Shown piece after piece: positions 35,666 to 44,776 of a stretch of 64,000 nucleotides of DNA (position 1 is its first letter; every line of letters begins with the position of its first letter). The notes under the pieces were generated by a model. It did not search any database, was not told the origin of the DNA, and saw only the letters and a program-made list of their open reading frames with translations. This DNA is from CAWFZT01 sp963820415 (GTDB lineage Bacteria; Chloroflexota; Anaerolineae; Anaerolineales; Anaerolineaceae), in contig CAWFZT010000004.1 of assembly GCA_963820415.1 (NCBI GenBank), forward strand, positions 620,001 to 684,000. Direction: 5' to 3'. Position numbers and translations under genes: made by a program.

Positions 35666-36409
35666 ATGAAAAGTCGTGCTAAACACACCGATATTATCTG
35701 GAATATCCTGACGGTGCTTGTTTTGCTCGCCATTGCAGGCATGGTGTTGTATTTTGTCTTCATTTACTATTATCCTACTTCGCCGCTAAACACCTACCCA
35801 CCGCCGACCCAGGCAGTTGCTATCGTATTACCCACCAACCCGCCGCCAACCGTTACCGTGGTACCGTTTACCCGTACCCCAGCGCGGATCGCTTCGGTAA
35901 CCCGCACGCCAACCCTGACAAAGACAGTCACCCTCACCCTGACGCCGTCGAACACCCCCGTTACCCCCACGCTCACCCCGACCATCACCGAGACCTTGAC
36001 GCCTGAGATTACCGATACGACCCGACCTTACTCGCCCTTTCCTTTCATGCTGCAGGGGCCTCCGGCGTTTAGGCCAGGGTCGGATTTCAGCCACACCTGT
36101 GATTGGATGGGGGTGGCGGGTCATGTAGTTGATATGCAGGACCGTCCGGCGACTGGCATCACCGTACAACTGGTGGGTTCGCTGAATAAACTTTACGTGG
36201 AACAGACCAGCCTGACCGGCACGGCCCTGGCTTATGGGCAATCCGGTTATGAATTCACGCTAACCAGCACACCGGTTGGGTCGGTTAAGTCTCTCTCCGT
36301 GTACCTGCTCGACCAGGCTGGCTTGCAGCTCTCTGAGAAAGTCACCTTCGGTACCTTCGCCGACTGCTCAAAAAACCTGATCTGGATCAATTTCAAGCAG
36401 GTACGCTAG
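35666..36409 (+). CDS. Membrane-anchored protein with Thr/Pro linker and beta-sandwich domain
   Basis: A 247-residue protein. A single membrane helix (ILTVLVLLAIAGMVLYFVFI) is followed by a long Thr/Pro-rich linker (residues about 45-120), then a C-terminal domain beginning GVAGHVVDMQDRPATGITVQ with the pattern of carboxypeptidase-regulatory-like/SpaA-like beta sandwiches. Two Cys (HTCDWMG and ADCSKN) could form a disulfide. The function is unknown, probably cell surface. It follows the PpiC gene by 35 bases. Confidence 0.65.
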   Translation: MKSRAKHTDIIWNILTVLVLLAIAGMVLYFVFIYYYPTSPLNTYPPPTQAVAIVLPTNPPPTVTVVPFTRTPARIASVTRTPTLTKTVTLTLTPSNTPVTPTLTPTITETLTPEITDTTRPYSPFPFMLQGPPAFRPGSDFSHTCDWMGVAGHVVDMQDRPATGITVQLVGSLNKLYVEQTSLTGTALAYGQSGYEFTLTSTPVGSVKSLSVYLLDQAGLQLSEKVTFGTFADCSKNLIWINFKQVR

Positions 36410-36441
36410 CTATTTTTCCCTGGCTTGTTAGAAAACGCGCT

Positions 36442-37659
36442 TTATTTTCTCGGAAAAAGGGTGAAGGTTTCATCGCCTGCCAGACCACCCTGCAGAGGGG
36501 CAGCCAGAGTGGACATTACTTTCCCATTGGCAAAATAGCTGAAATTGAAAGCAGTCGGGTCGCCAACTACCTTGCCTGGAATAGGCATTAGGCGCGCTGT
36601 GAGTGGTTTTCCCAGGCGGACAGCCAGGGCGGCCAGGTCCAAGAGGATTGCGTATAGCTGAGGGACTGAGGTTTCACCCGGCAGAGGTACTGTATCCAAT
36701 CCGGTGCCACATACAGCGGAGTACAACAGCAGGTCCTTAAGCGTCAGACTGCCTTCCATCGAACGTTGGGCTAGGGTCGAATCTTCCAAGACCGGCAGCA
36801 TCAAACCGTTGAAACCGGTCCGTTTCCAATCGCCCCGGTCAAGCAGGTCGGCTATATAGGCGGCAGCAGCCAGTGAGCCGGAGTAGCCCAGCCTCGGGGG
36901 TCCCAGGCGTTCGATGGCGCTGCCCAGTGAGCACCACGCCTGCGGGTAGGGAGCCAGGGAATAGTCGATGCCGTGAAAAACCGCGTCGTACTTCTGGACG
37001 ACTTCTTCCAAAATACCGGTCAATACCTTTCCGTAATCATGCAAGGTCTTGAGCAGGCTGGCGCGCCCCGCAGCCAGAGTTAACGGGCGGGTGAAGGTCA
37101 TCAGGGCCAGGTCGGCGCATTCGATCGCCAGCGCCAGGCCTACCTTATTCCCTTTCTGGTAGGCAGCCGGGAAAAATGGCGCAAACGGCCTGACATTTGC
37201 CAGGGCAGCAAACCGCAGGTTGGCGAAGCCGTCTGGAGTAATCGTGGCGGACTTATAAATCATTTCTGCACAAGCTTTCACCGCAGGCAGTGACACGCCT
37301 TTTTTCTTATCTGCCATCAATCCGCCTAAAAAGACATCTTTCGTCGCTGCCAGGATATCTGGCATGATCACGTAGCTTTCCGGGACTTCCGGCAGCGCAG
37401 GGCCAAGCGAAAGACTGGCGAAACCCTCCTGGCGGCCTTCAGTTTCGAGTTTCAAAGCAGCCTGAAGGGCTTTGTCCGGTTGCTTAATATTTAGGAAACC
37501 TGGAAACGGGGTAGTTGCCAGGCGTAAGTTTTGGACTTCGAAACCGCGGTTTTGAATCCGTTTAGCGGCTTCGCGCGCCAATGTCCCGGCCCGAACCAGG
37601 TCTTTAGCAGCCTGGCGGGAAGCGGGATTATAAAAACAGGTCACGGAGCGGATTTTCAT
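36442..37659 (-). CDS. UPF0210/DUF711 family protein
   Basis: A 405-residue protein of the PFL-like DUF711 family. IRSVTCFYNPASRQ at the start and GIDYSLAPYPQAWCSLGSAI in the middle are characteristic, and LYSAVCGTGLDTVPLPG near the end supplies a Gly-rich loop with Cys. It is structurally related to glycyl-radical-like folds, but the function is not established. The start overlaps the TrmH-type gene stop by 4 bases. Confidence 0.82.
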   Translation of the reverse strand: MKIRSVTCFYNPASRQAAKDLVRAGTLAREAAKRIQNRGFEVQNLRLATTPFPGFLNIKQPDKALQAALKLETEGRQEGFASLSLGPALPEVPESYVIMPDILAATKDVFLGGLMADKKKGVSLPAVKACAEMIYKSATITPDGFANLRFAALANVRPFAPFFPAAYQKGNKVGLALAIECADLALMTFTRPLTLAAGRASLLKTLHDYGKVLTGILEEVVQKYDAVFHGIDYSLAPYPQAWCSLGSAIERLGPPRLGYSGSLAAAAYIADLLDRGDWKRTGFNGLMLPVLEDSTLAQRSMEGSLTLKDLLLYSAVCGTGLDTVPLPGETSVPQLYAILLDLAALAVRLGKPLTARLMPIPGKVVGDPTAFNFSYFANGKVMSTLAAPLQGGLAGDETFTLFPRK

Positions 37660-38441
37660 GGTTGCCTCTGGCGAACGATTTCAAAGACTAAGATACTTCC
37701 GGCTACGGCAGCATTCAGAGAATCACTGCCGCCAGGCATGGGAATTTTAACCAGAACATCGGCGAGCTGGCGTGCCTGTCTGCCTGCGCCTTCTGCCTCA
37801 CTTCCGATGATCAGCGCCAGCGGCTGGCGCAGATCCAACTCCCAGCAGGCTGTGCCTTCCTGGCCTTCTGCCAGGAATATTTTCAAGGGCGGATTGGAAT
37901 AACTGCGGCAAATCGCCTGGATTTCATCCCAGGCTCCGGTCAAAACTGGCAGTCTGAAATGGGCGCCCATGCCCGAACGTAAGATTTTAGGCGAAAAAGG
38001 GTCCGCTGTACCGGGCGTAAGCAGAACGGCCTGTACACCAGCTGCACAGGCTGTGCGCAGCAGCGTGCCAAGGTTGCCTGGGTCACGCAAGTTATCCAAT
38101 ATCAGTACAAAATCCAGGTGTTCAGGCAGCGGCAGGCTGCGCAGGGCAAAGACAGCCAGGATACCTTGCGGGGCTTCAGTCTCAGCGAGCGATTCCATTA
38201 ATTGAGAAGTAACTTCTTCAACGTCCGCTCCCGCCCGTGAAAAGCTATCCAATAGGATTTTCCCTCTGGCGGAAAGCTGGTCAGAAAAAAAGACACTGTG
38301 AGGCTGCCAGCCATTATGCAAGGCTTCTTCCGCCAGGCGGACGCCCTCTACGATAAATGCCTGCGCTTGCTGGCGTTCCTGCCGGCGTGATAAAAGGCTG
38401 CGTACTTGCTGGATCTTTGGGTTATGCGACGAGATAATCAC
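37656..38441 (-). CDS. TrmH/SpoU-family RNA 2'-O-methyltransferase
   Basis: A 261-residue enzyme. The N-terminal substrate-binding domain (RRQERQQAQAFIVEGVRLAE) is followed by the SPOUT knot with the three SpoU motifs: LILDNLRDPGNLGTLLRTA (catalytic Arg region), LALIIGSEAEGAG, and VKIPMPGGSDSLNAAVAGSI. It would methylate a ribose in rRNA or tRNA. The exact target cannot be told. It lies 4 bases after the macrodomain gene on the same strand. Confidence 0.9.
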   Translation of the reverse strand: MIISSHNPKIQQVRSLLSRRQERQQAQAFIVEGVRLAEEALHNGWQPHSVFFSDQLSARGKILLDSFSRAGADVEEVTSQLMESLAETEAPQGILAVFALRSLPLPEHLDFVLILDNLRDPGNLGTLLRTACAAGVQAVLLTPGTADPFSPKILRSGMGAHFRLPVLTGAWDEIQAICRSYSNPPLKIFLAEGQEGTACWELDLRQPLALIIGSEAEGAGRQARQLADVLVKIPMPGGSDSLNAAVAGSILVFEIVRQRQP

Positions 38442-38445
38442 GGTT

Positions 38446-39054
38446 TTAGGCGCTTCCTATGTCCTGCCCAGGATTTTTATGTGCCGGCAGCCTACCCGCC
38501 CATGGCTCAAAAACCTCCAGGAAGGTGTTTAAGGTGGGTTTGTCAATAATGGTCAGGCGGACAAGGTTAACTTTGGCCTGGTTGTTTTCTTGGAAATAAT
38601 CGCGGATGGCCTCGAAAATGACCTGAGCGGCGCGGGATTTTGGAAAACCGAAGATGCCGGTGGAAATGGCGGGAAAAGCGACAGATTTCAATCCTAAACG
38701 CTCAGCCAGGCGCAGGCTGCCCCGCACCGCTTCAGCCAGCTTTCGATCTTCCTCACCTTCACCCCACACCGGGCCTACAGCGTGAATCACATAGCGGCAG
38801 CGCAATCGTCCAGGGCCTGTATAAGCTGGTTCAGCGTGGGTCACCAGCCCATGTTGTTTCACCCAGGCGTTGCTTTCCTCCTGGATCACTTCACCGCCTC
38901 TCCTCACGATAGCGCCTGCTACACCGCCGCTGTGTGACAGGTAAGCATTAGCGGCATTGACAACCGCATCCAGCGTCTCCTCAGTCAGGTCACCCTGGCT
39001 GATTTCCAATATTTGTCCGGCGGGGAAGGAATGGCTGGCTTTAACTGTGATCAT
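38446..39054 (-). CDS. Macrodomain protein (ADP-ribose-binding)
   Basis: A 202-residue macrodomain protein. ISQGDLTEETLDAVVNAANA, then GGVAGAIVRRGGEVIQEES, and later SVAFPAISTGIFGFPKSRAA form the ADP-ribose pocket of the MacroD/YmdB class. That class usually removes ADP-ribose or hydrolyses O-acetyl-ADP-ribose. A short C-terminal extension of about 20 residues is not conserved. It probably shares a transcript with the methylase and UPF0210 genes. Confidence 0.9.
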   Translation of the reverse strand: MITVKASHSFPAGQILEISQGDLTEETLDAVVNAANAYLSHSGGVAGAIVRRGGEVIQEESNAWVKQHGLVTHAEPAYTGPGRLRCRYVIHAVGPVWGEGEEDRKLAEAVRGSLRLAERLGLKSVAFPAISTGIFGFPKSRAAQVIFEAIRDYFQENNQAKVNLVRLTIIDKPTLNTFLEVFEPWAGRLPAHKNPGQDIGSA

Positions 39055-39135
39055 ATTTGGTTCTCATCACTGATCGGCAGGGTTACAGGCATATTATATC
39101 AGTCAGCCTGAAAAAACCCGTGAGGTAAAGGTCTT

Positions 39136-39219
39136 TTCACCGCAGAGGCGCAGAGAACGGAGAGAAGAGGAGAATAATAGGAAAACTCTTCTCTGTTATC
39201 TCTATGCCTCCGTGGTGTA
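39136..39219. repeat. Inverted repeat with CACCGCAGAGGCGCAGAG arm
   Basis: CACCGCAGAGGCGCAGAGAA (39138-39157) continuing to AGAGAAGAG pairs imperfectly with CTCTTCTCTGTTATCTC and ATGCCTCCGTGGTG (39187-39217). Similar CGCAGAGGCGCAGAG palindromes are scattered through genomes of many phyla, from memory. It sits between the macrodomain gene and the rplT terminator. Confidence 0.65.
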
Positions 39220-39220
39220 T

Positions 39221-39256
39221 AAAAAGAAAACGGGATGGTAAGCTTTCACCATCCCG
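39221..39256 (-). terminator. Terminator of the thrS-infC-rpmI-rplT operon
   Basis: On the minus strand CGGGATGGT pairs with ACCATCCCG (39231-39239 with 39248-39256), followed by TTTTCTTTTT. Confidence 0.85.
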
Positions 39257-39278
39257 TCGAGGATTTCCACTGTGCGAA

Positions 39279-39629
39279 TCAGGCTTCTTTGACTCTAACC
39301 ACAATGGCGGCAAACACCTGCGGGTCACGTACGGCGATATCCGCCAGAACCTTGCGGTTCAGAGCGATGCCGGCTTTCTTCATGCCGAATACGAGCTGGC
39401 TGTAGGTCATTTTATTCAGCCGGGCGGCGGCATTAATACGCATGATCCACAGCTTGCGCAGGTCGCGTTTGCGCACCCGGCGATCGCGGGTGGCATACCA
39501 CATGCTTTTCAGCATCGCCTGGTTCGCGCGGCTGAATATCAGGTGGCGAGAGCCATAATAGCCTTCAGTTGTCTTTAGAACTTTTTGGTGACGGAGATGT
39601 CCATGGGGACCTCCCTTGACACGTGCCAT
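39279..39629 (-). CDS. rplT: 50S ribosomal protein L20
   Basis: A 116-residue protein. MARVKGGPHGHLRHQKVLKT, GYYGSRHLIFSRANQAMLKS and RDLRKLWIMRINAAARLN are standard L20. It binds 23S rRNA early in assembly and in some bacteria represses its own operon. It is the last gene of the operon, 93 bases after rpmI. Confidence 0.97.
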   Translation of the reverse strand: MARVKGGPHGHLRHQKVLKTTEGYYGSRHLIFSRANQAMLKSMWYATRDRRVRKRDLRKLWIMRINAAARLNKMTYSQLVFGMKKAGIALNRKVLADIAVRDPQVFAAIVVRVKEA

Positions 39630-39722
39630 TGCTTACTCCTTTGCGAACCCCTGGGCGCCGGTAGGATTACCAGTTGCGAACACCCAACAGCCGCACTAAA
39701 AATGGATAATGATGAAAGCGAA

Positions 39723-39956
39723 CTACTCTTTTTCGGCCTGGTAAGGGGCCAGGCGCTTGACCCGCTGGACGATGCTCTTACCCTTGACGGGGATCATCTC
39801 AGCAAAGAGGGCTTTGGTGCGCTCAGAGCGGCGGCGGCGCAGATGGCTTTTGCCACCCTTGGTCCGCACCAGCGTCCCCGACCCGGTCAGGCGAAACCGT
39901 TTGGAGGTTGCCTTATGGGTCTTCAATTTGACTTTTACTTTCAACTTGCGTGGCAC
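39723..39956 (-). CDS. rpmI: 50S ribosomal protein L35
   Basis: A 77-residue protein. KLKTHKATSKRFRLTGSGTL and RTKGGKSHLRRRRSERTKAL are typical L35. The start is GTG 39956 (VPRKLKVKVK) because GAGGAG lies 8 bases upstream. The frame is open further upstream but without a ribosome site. The N-terminus is a few residues longer than E. coli L35. Confidence 0.93.
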   Translation of the reverse strand: MPRKLKVKVKLKTHKATSKRFRLTGSGTLVRTKGGKSHLRRRRSERTKALFAEMIPVKGKSIVQRVKRLAPYQAEKE

Positions 39957-40040
39957 AGCGAAACTCCTCTCGATATGATATAGCGGACTGCTTGCGCAGG
40001 CGCAGAAGTATACCACATTTTCATGTGGGTAATAAAAACG

Positions 40041-40643
40041 CTAGTGGTCGGCCGCCAGAGATGACTTTTCCGCTGGTTCAGTGACCGCTTCTGGTTTTCC
40101 ACTTGCGGGAACGGCGGGTTTTTTATGTACCGGCTTGGACGAACCCAACACCATGGTCATCACTTTGCCTTCCATCGAAGGCGGTTGCTCGACTACAGCG
40201 ATATCTGACAACTCTTCAGCCACCTCTTTCAGGTCTTCGAGAGCCAGCTCCGGGTAGGTAATTTCTCGCCCACGGAAACGCACAGTTACCCGCACCTTCA
40301 TTCCCTCGCCGAGCCACCGGCGGGCGTCTCTTGTCTTAAACGAACGATGGTGCTGGTTGGTCTTTGGCCGCAGGCGGATCTCTTTTATTTCAATTTTGGT
40401 CTGGGCCTTACGCGCTTCTCGTTCCTTCTTGGTACGCTCATACAGGAACTTGCCAAAATCCATGACCCGGCATACCGGGGGAGTAGCGCCTGGGGCGACT
40501 TCCACCAGGTCCAATTCAGCAGTGCGGGCGATGCGCAGCGCCTGATCGATGGGCACTACGCCGATGTTTTCTCCGGCAGGTCCGATTAATCGAACTTCCG
40601 GCACGCGGATGGTCTCATTTACCCGAAAATTGGTTGTACTGAT
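40041..40643 (-). CDS. infC: Translation initiation factor IF-3, probable ATC start
   Basis: About 200 residues. NFRVNETIRVPEVRLIGPAG begins the N-domain, MDFGKFLYERTKKEREARKA is the linker, and KTNQHHRSFKTRDARRWLGE leads the C-domain, with an extra Ala/Pro/Lys tail. AAGGAG stands 6 bases before an ATC at 40641-40643. That gives ISTTNFRVNE, the usual IF-3 beginning. The only conventional upstream start (TTG 40664) has no ribosome site and would place AAGGAG inside the gene. Rare start codons on infC are a known means of self-regulation. Confidence 0.9.
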   Translation of the reverse strand: MSTTNFRVNETIRVPEVRLIGPAGENIGVVPIDQALRIARTAELDLVEVAPGATPPVCRVMDFGKFLYERTKKEREARKAQTKIEIKEIRLRPKTNQHHRSFKTRDARRWLGEGMKVRVTVRFRGREITYPELALEDLKEVAEELSDIAVVEQPPSMEGKVMTMVLGSSKPVHKKPAVPASGKPEAVTEPAEKSSLAADH

Positions 40644-40737
40644 AGTTTTCTCCTTGCTAGGCAATAGATAACATGATCCGTCGCAATCAACGGATCTAAG
40701 TTGACAGATAATACCACATTTTTAACTAAATCGTCAA

Positions 40738-42535
40738 CTAAATTCCTTCCGTGGCCTCTTTTTTCGCCCTGGAGATGAAATCCGCCAGCGGGATGGCTCC
40801 CGGGTTATCGCCGCCACGCAGCCGTAACGCTACGGCGCCCGCCTCTGCCTCTTTATCTCCCACTACCAGCATGTAGGGGATTTTCTGATTCTGGGCATCG
40901 CGGATCTTTGCGTTCATACGCTCGGCGCGCTCGTCGACTTCGACGCGGATACCTTCGGATTCCAACTTCTTTTTGACTTCATGCGCGTAGGCAAGATGCC
41001 TGTCGGCGATCGGGATCAATATGGCCTGCACGGGCGCCAGCCAGACTGGGAAGGCCCCGGCATAGTGTTCGATCAGCACGCCAAGGAAGCGTTCGGTCGA
41101 GCCGGTTACTGCCCGGTGCAGCACCACCGGCACATGTTCCTGCCCGTCCTCGCCGATATAGCTCAGCCCCAGGCGCGCCGGTTGGATGAAATCCACCTGG
41201 ATGGTGGAGAGCTGCCATTCCCTCCCCAGCACATCCCGCGCCAGGAAGTCTGCCTTAGGACCATAAAAGGCAGCTTCGCCTTCGGCTTCGAAGTAGTCCA
41301 GGCCGCAAGCGTCCATGGCTGAACGCAGAGCTGCTTCAGCCTTGCTCCATTTCTCATCATCCTGTACGAATTTGCCCGTTTTACCGCGCAGGCTCAGGCG
41401 CACCTTGTAATCGCTGAAGCGGTAGCGGTTGAGCACCTCGCGGATTACATTCAGGTCAAGCAAGAACTCGCTCTCGATCTGTTCGGGCGTGCAAAACGTA
41501 TGGCAGTCGTCCTGGGTCACCGAGCGCACCCGCGTCAGCCCGCTTAACTCGCCGGTTTTCTCGTAGCGATACAGCGTGGCGAATTCAGCGAAGCGCAGCG
41601 GCAGTTCGCGGTACGAATGGCGTCCCATCTCGCGGAAGAGGGTCATGTGACTGGGGCAGTTCATCGGCTTTAACCGGAAGGCGACGTTTTCGTCTACCAT
41701 GGGCGGGAACATGACGTCCTTGTAATTGTCGTAATGCCCGGAGCGCTTGTACAAATCTTCTTTGACCAGGTGCCCTGTCCAAACATGAGAAAAGCCGTAA
41801 CGCGTCTGCACCTCACGCACATAATTTTCCATCAGGTAGCGCAGCATCTCGCCCTTGGGCGTGAACAGGGGTAAACCCGGGCCGACGTCTTCAGAGAAAT
41901 AGAACAAGCCAAGTTCTTTTCCCAGCTTACGGTGGTCGCGTTTGCTGGGCTTCTTCCTGTTTCCACAGGTACTCTTCCAACTCCTGGGTCGAGTTCCAGG
42001 CCGTCCCATAAATGCGCTGCAGCATAGGGCGTTTTTCGTCCCCGCGCCAGTAAGCTCCTGCGACCATCATCAGTTTGATGGCATCCGGATTGATCTGCCC
42101 GGTGTGCTCGACGTGTGGACCACGACACAGGTCGGTAAAGGAATCATGCGTGTAGGTAGAAATAGTAACTTTTTCTTCCAGTGGATTACCGTTTTCGTCG
42201 AATCCACCCGCTTCCAGCCCATCGACCAGCTCCTTTTTATACACCTGGTTCTTGAAGATCTGGCGCGCTTCATCTGCCGATACCTCGCGGCGGATGAAAG
42301 GGTAGTCGCCGCGAATGATTTCGCGCATGCGTTTCTCAATTTCCTCCAGATCATCGGGAGTCAGGCTGCGGGGCAGGTCGAAATCGTAATAAAAGCCATC
42401 CTCGATCGCCGGACCAATGGCGATCTGTGCGCCAGGGAACTGCTCCAACACCGCCTCCGCCATGATGTGCGCGGTTGAGTGGCGGATGCGGTAAAGCAGC
42501 GTATCCTGGTAGTGTTCCTGTTTTTTCTCAGCCAT
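40738..42535 (-). CDS. thrS: Threonyl-tRNA synthetase (frameshifted as sequenced)
   Basis: About 598 residues once repaired. It begins at ATG 42535 with GGAGG upstream (MAEKKQEHYQDTLLYRIRHS), so the TGS domain is missing and the protein starts at the editing domain (HSTAHIMAEAV). Its THD part YTHDSFTDLCRGPHVEHTG follows. The frame breaks at the AAA run 41941-41943 (one extra A). The class II core then continues with KRDHRKLGKELGLF, GFSHVWTGH, the motif 2 region RYEKTGELSGLTRVRSVTQD, and the anticodon domain. It attaches Thr to tRNA-Thr. As an essential gene with an intact T-box, it is probably functional and the indel an artefact. Confidence 0.9.
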
Positions 42536-42559
42536 TTTTTCCTCCATTAGAATAAAAAA

Positions 42560-42810
42560 ACTCTCGACCCAAACTGGGGCGAGAGCAGCACTCACACGGT
42601 TCCACCCAGATTAGCTCATTTCAAACGAGCCATCTCTGTGCGATCTGTAACGGGATCAACCGTTTCCCATATTCAGCCTTACAACTTTTCAGGGTCACGC
42701 TCGCAGGTGGTTTTCGCCGAGGAAACTCTTCAGGGAACTCTCAGCCGCTGATTCCCTGTCTCTGTTGAGTTGCCTAATGGCTACTCGTCCTGGTCACCGC
42801 GTTTTTATTA
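42560..42810 (-). promoter_or_regulatory. T-box leader (threonine) of the thrS operon
   Basis: Read on the minus strand, the region starts about 42805 with a stem I containing the AGTA bulge motif. It carries a candidate specifier ACC (Thr) at 42693-42695, the conserved T-box GGGTGGAACC (42600-42609, within CTGGGTGGAACCGTGTG), and a terminator hairpin CTCTCGCCCC/GGGTCGAGAG (42561-42585) followed by seven T. Uncharged tRNA-Thr would stabilise the antiterminator and switch on thrS-infC-rpmI-rplT. Confidence 0.9.
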
Positions 42811-42818
42811 TTGAAGTG

Positions 42819-42846
42819 ATTATACCACATTAGGTTGAATTCTCAA
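42819..42846 (-). promoter_or_regulatory. Promoter of the thrS T-box leader
   Basis: Minus strand TTGAGA (42841-42846) and TATAAT (42819-42824) with a 16-base spacer, just upstream of the T-box leader. Confidence 0.7.
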
Positions 42847-42935
42847 GTAATTGTTTATCTTCAAGATGGCTTTCCCACGTGTACTTATCGCTGCGTTATA
42901 ATGAATCCTACTTCACCATTCTACTGGAGACCATC

Positions 42936-44552
42936 ATGGAGCGAACGAAAAAAAGTGGTGACATTCTATCTGTTGGTTTGCTATTTGCGCTTTTGATTGT
43001 GGCTTTTCTGGCGCGTTCTCCTTATAGTGTTCCAGTTCCTATTCGTGATTTAGGTATTTTTCTTAATATTGGCTCCGAAGTCCTTCATGGCAAAATTCTA
43101 TATCAACAAACCTGGGATAACAAACAGCCTTTGCTTTATATTATCAATGCGTTGGGTCTCTGGTTAGGCAATGGATCCGTCTGGGGTGTGTGGGGATTGG
43201 AACTGGTCTTATTATTTATTGTCTTCTTTGTATCTTACCATGTGATTCGCGCCGCGCTGCCGCCATTGTCTACTTTTGTGGTCATTGCGATTGCCTTTTT
43301 CGCAGTCTTCCCTTTCATGGGCGGCAATTACTCGGAAGAATATTCGCTTGTGTTTCAGTTAGGAATTTTAGGCTTGTTGTTTGGAATGTACTTACCGAAT
43401 CGAAAGCATTTCTCCCGGTCGAATGCAGCATTTTCCATCGGTATACTAGTGGGGCTGGTTTTTTGTATAAAGCAATCTTACCTGGATATACCGATAGCCG
43501 TTCTGATCTTCTTGGGTTTCCTGGCCTGGGTTGAAAAGGACCGATATATTCTTAGAAATATTCTTCTCATGGGATTGGGATTTTTACTGGTCAATATCCC
43601 TGTTTTCTTGTATTTCCAGGTGAATGGGGCGCTGCGCGATTATGTAATCAATGCCTTCCTGTTTAACCGTTACTACTCCTACCAAACAATTTCAGGGCGG
43701 ATTAATTCTCTCCTGGAAATGATAAAGTTTGTTTCCTCGCATCCATTTTTCTTCTTTGTAGCGAGTTTGTGGTTGGGGGTTTTGATCCTGCTTTCGATCA
43801 AAAGGAGGCAAACGTATCCCAAGGGATTGACCATAGATTTGCTTCGCGCGGAGTGTGCGAAGTTGGATTGGCGCCATCCAGGGCCGGAAACATTGCTCTT
43901 CTTAGGTTTGATCGATTTTCCGATATTCTTTCTCACTATTTCACTGTCAGGGAAGCTTTGGACGCATTATTATGTGCCACTTTTCCCGGCGATTATCTTG
44001 CTTTTGGCCGGCAGCCTGGCAACTCTTTACCGCTCCACCGAAATCCAATCGAAACAGGTAATGCTCAATAGTCTGCTAGTTGCGGCTCTGGTGACCGGGT
44101 CATTTCCACCTTTGTACCAGGTTGCTACTAACTTAATCACGCCCGCGGGTGAGGATGCCCGTTCCAGGGCGGCTGCGTACTTAAAATCGGTGACCACACC
44201 AGATGATACCATTCTAGTCTGGGGTTGGGAATCGGTGATTTATTTTCTGGCGCAACGGGAATCCCCAACCCGATTTGCACTTCCATTCGCGCTTTACGTG
44301 AAGACGCCTTACCTGGATGAATTCGCTGGTATTTTGCTGAAGGAGGTTGAGGCCCGGCCTCCGGCGTATATCGCCGATTTAAGGGAGCCAGATATGCCGT
44401 TCATTGATGGACGACCGGCGGAAACCTGTCTGTCTGGAAATAAAATGAATACCAAGCGAATGGTTGATTTTCTTGCTTTTGTCTGTTCCAATTATAACGA
44501 AGACAGGAGCTTTGAAACGATTAACATTTATAAGTTACGTGTACATAAATAA
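42936..44552 (+). CDS. GT-C-fold membrane glycosyltransferase-like protein
   Basis: A 538-residue polytopic protein with about ten to eleven membrane helices. PIRDLGIFLNIGSEVLHGKI has the Asp in the first loop expected of GT39/ArnT-like glycosyltransferases, and QQTWDNKQPLLYIINAL matches their second conserved loop. It should transfer a sugar from a polyprenyl carrier on the outer face. ATG 42936 follows ACTGGAG. The substrate is unknown. Confidence 0.75.
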   Translation: MERTKKSGDILSVGLLFALLIVAFLARSPYSVPVPIRDLGIFLNIGSEVLHGKILYQQTWDNKQPLLYIINALGLWLGNGSVWGVWGLELVLLFIVFFVSYHVIRAALPPLSTFVVIAIAFFAVFPFMGGNYSEEYSLVFQLGILGLLFGMYLPNRKHFSRSNAAFSIGILVGLVFCIKQSYLDIPIAVLIFLGFLAWVEKDRYILRNILLMGLGFLLVNIPVFLYFQVNGALRDYVINAFLFNRYYSYQTISGRINSLLEMIKFVSSHPFFFFVASLWLGVLILLSIKRRQTYPKGLTIDLLRAECAKLDWRHPGPETLLFLGLIDFPIFFLTISLSGKLWTHYYVPLFPAIILLLAGSLATLYRSTEIQSKQVMLNSLLVAALVTGSFPPLYQVATNLITPAGEDARSRAAAYLKSVTTPDDTILVWGWESVIYFLAQRESPTRFALPFALYVKTPYLDEFAGILLKEVEARPPAYIADLREPDMPFIDGRPAETCLSGNKMNTKRMVDFLAFVCSNYNEDRSFETINIYKLRVHK

Positions 44553-44776
44553 TCGCCCCACGATGCAAACTTTCAACTGAGCTGGGGTGGGCCTGATATT
44601 TAAAAAAATTGCTACTTATGAGTATGGCAGCATTACTTTTTTGCCAACTTTCTTTTCCAAACCAAAAATCTTTTTGAGGCAAAACGCAAAAGTCCCAGTT
44701 CAGGGCAAAGGAATTATAATTTTCGCTTGAGGTTTTTCTACATCACACATTCTAAATCGCAAAGCTGGTTTCTATC

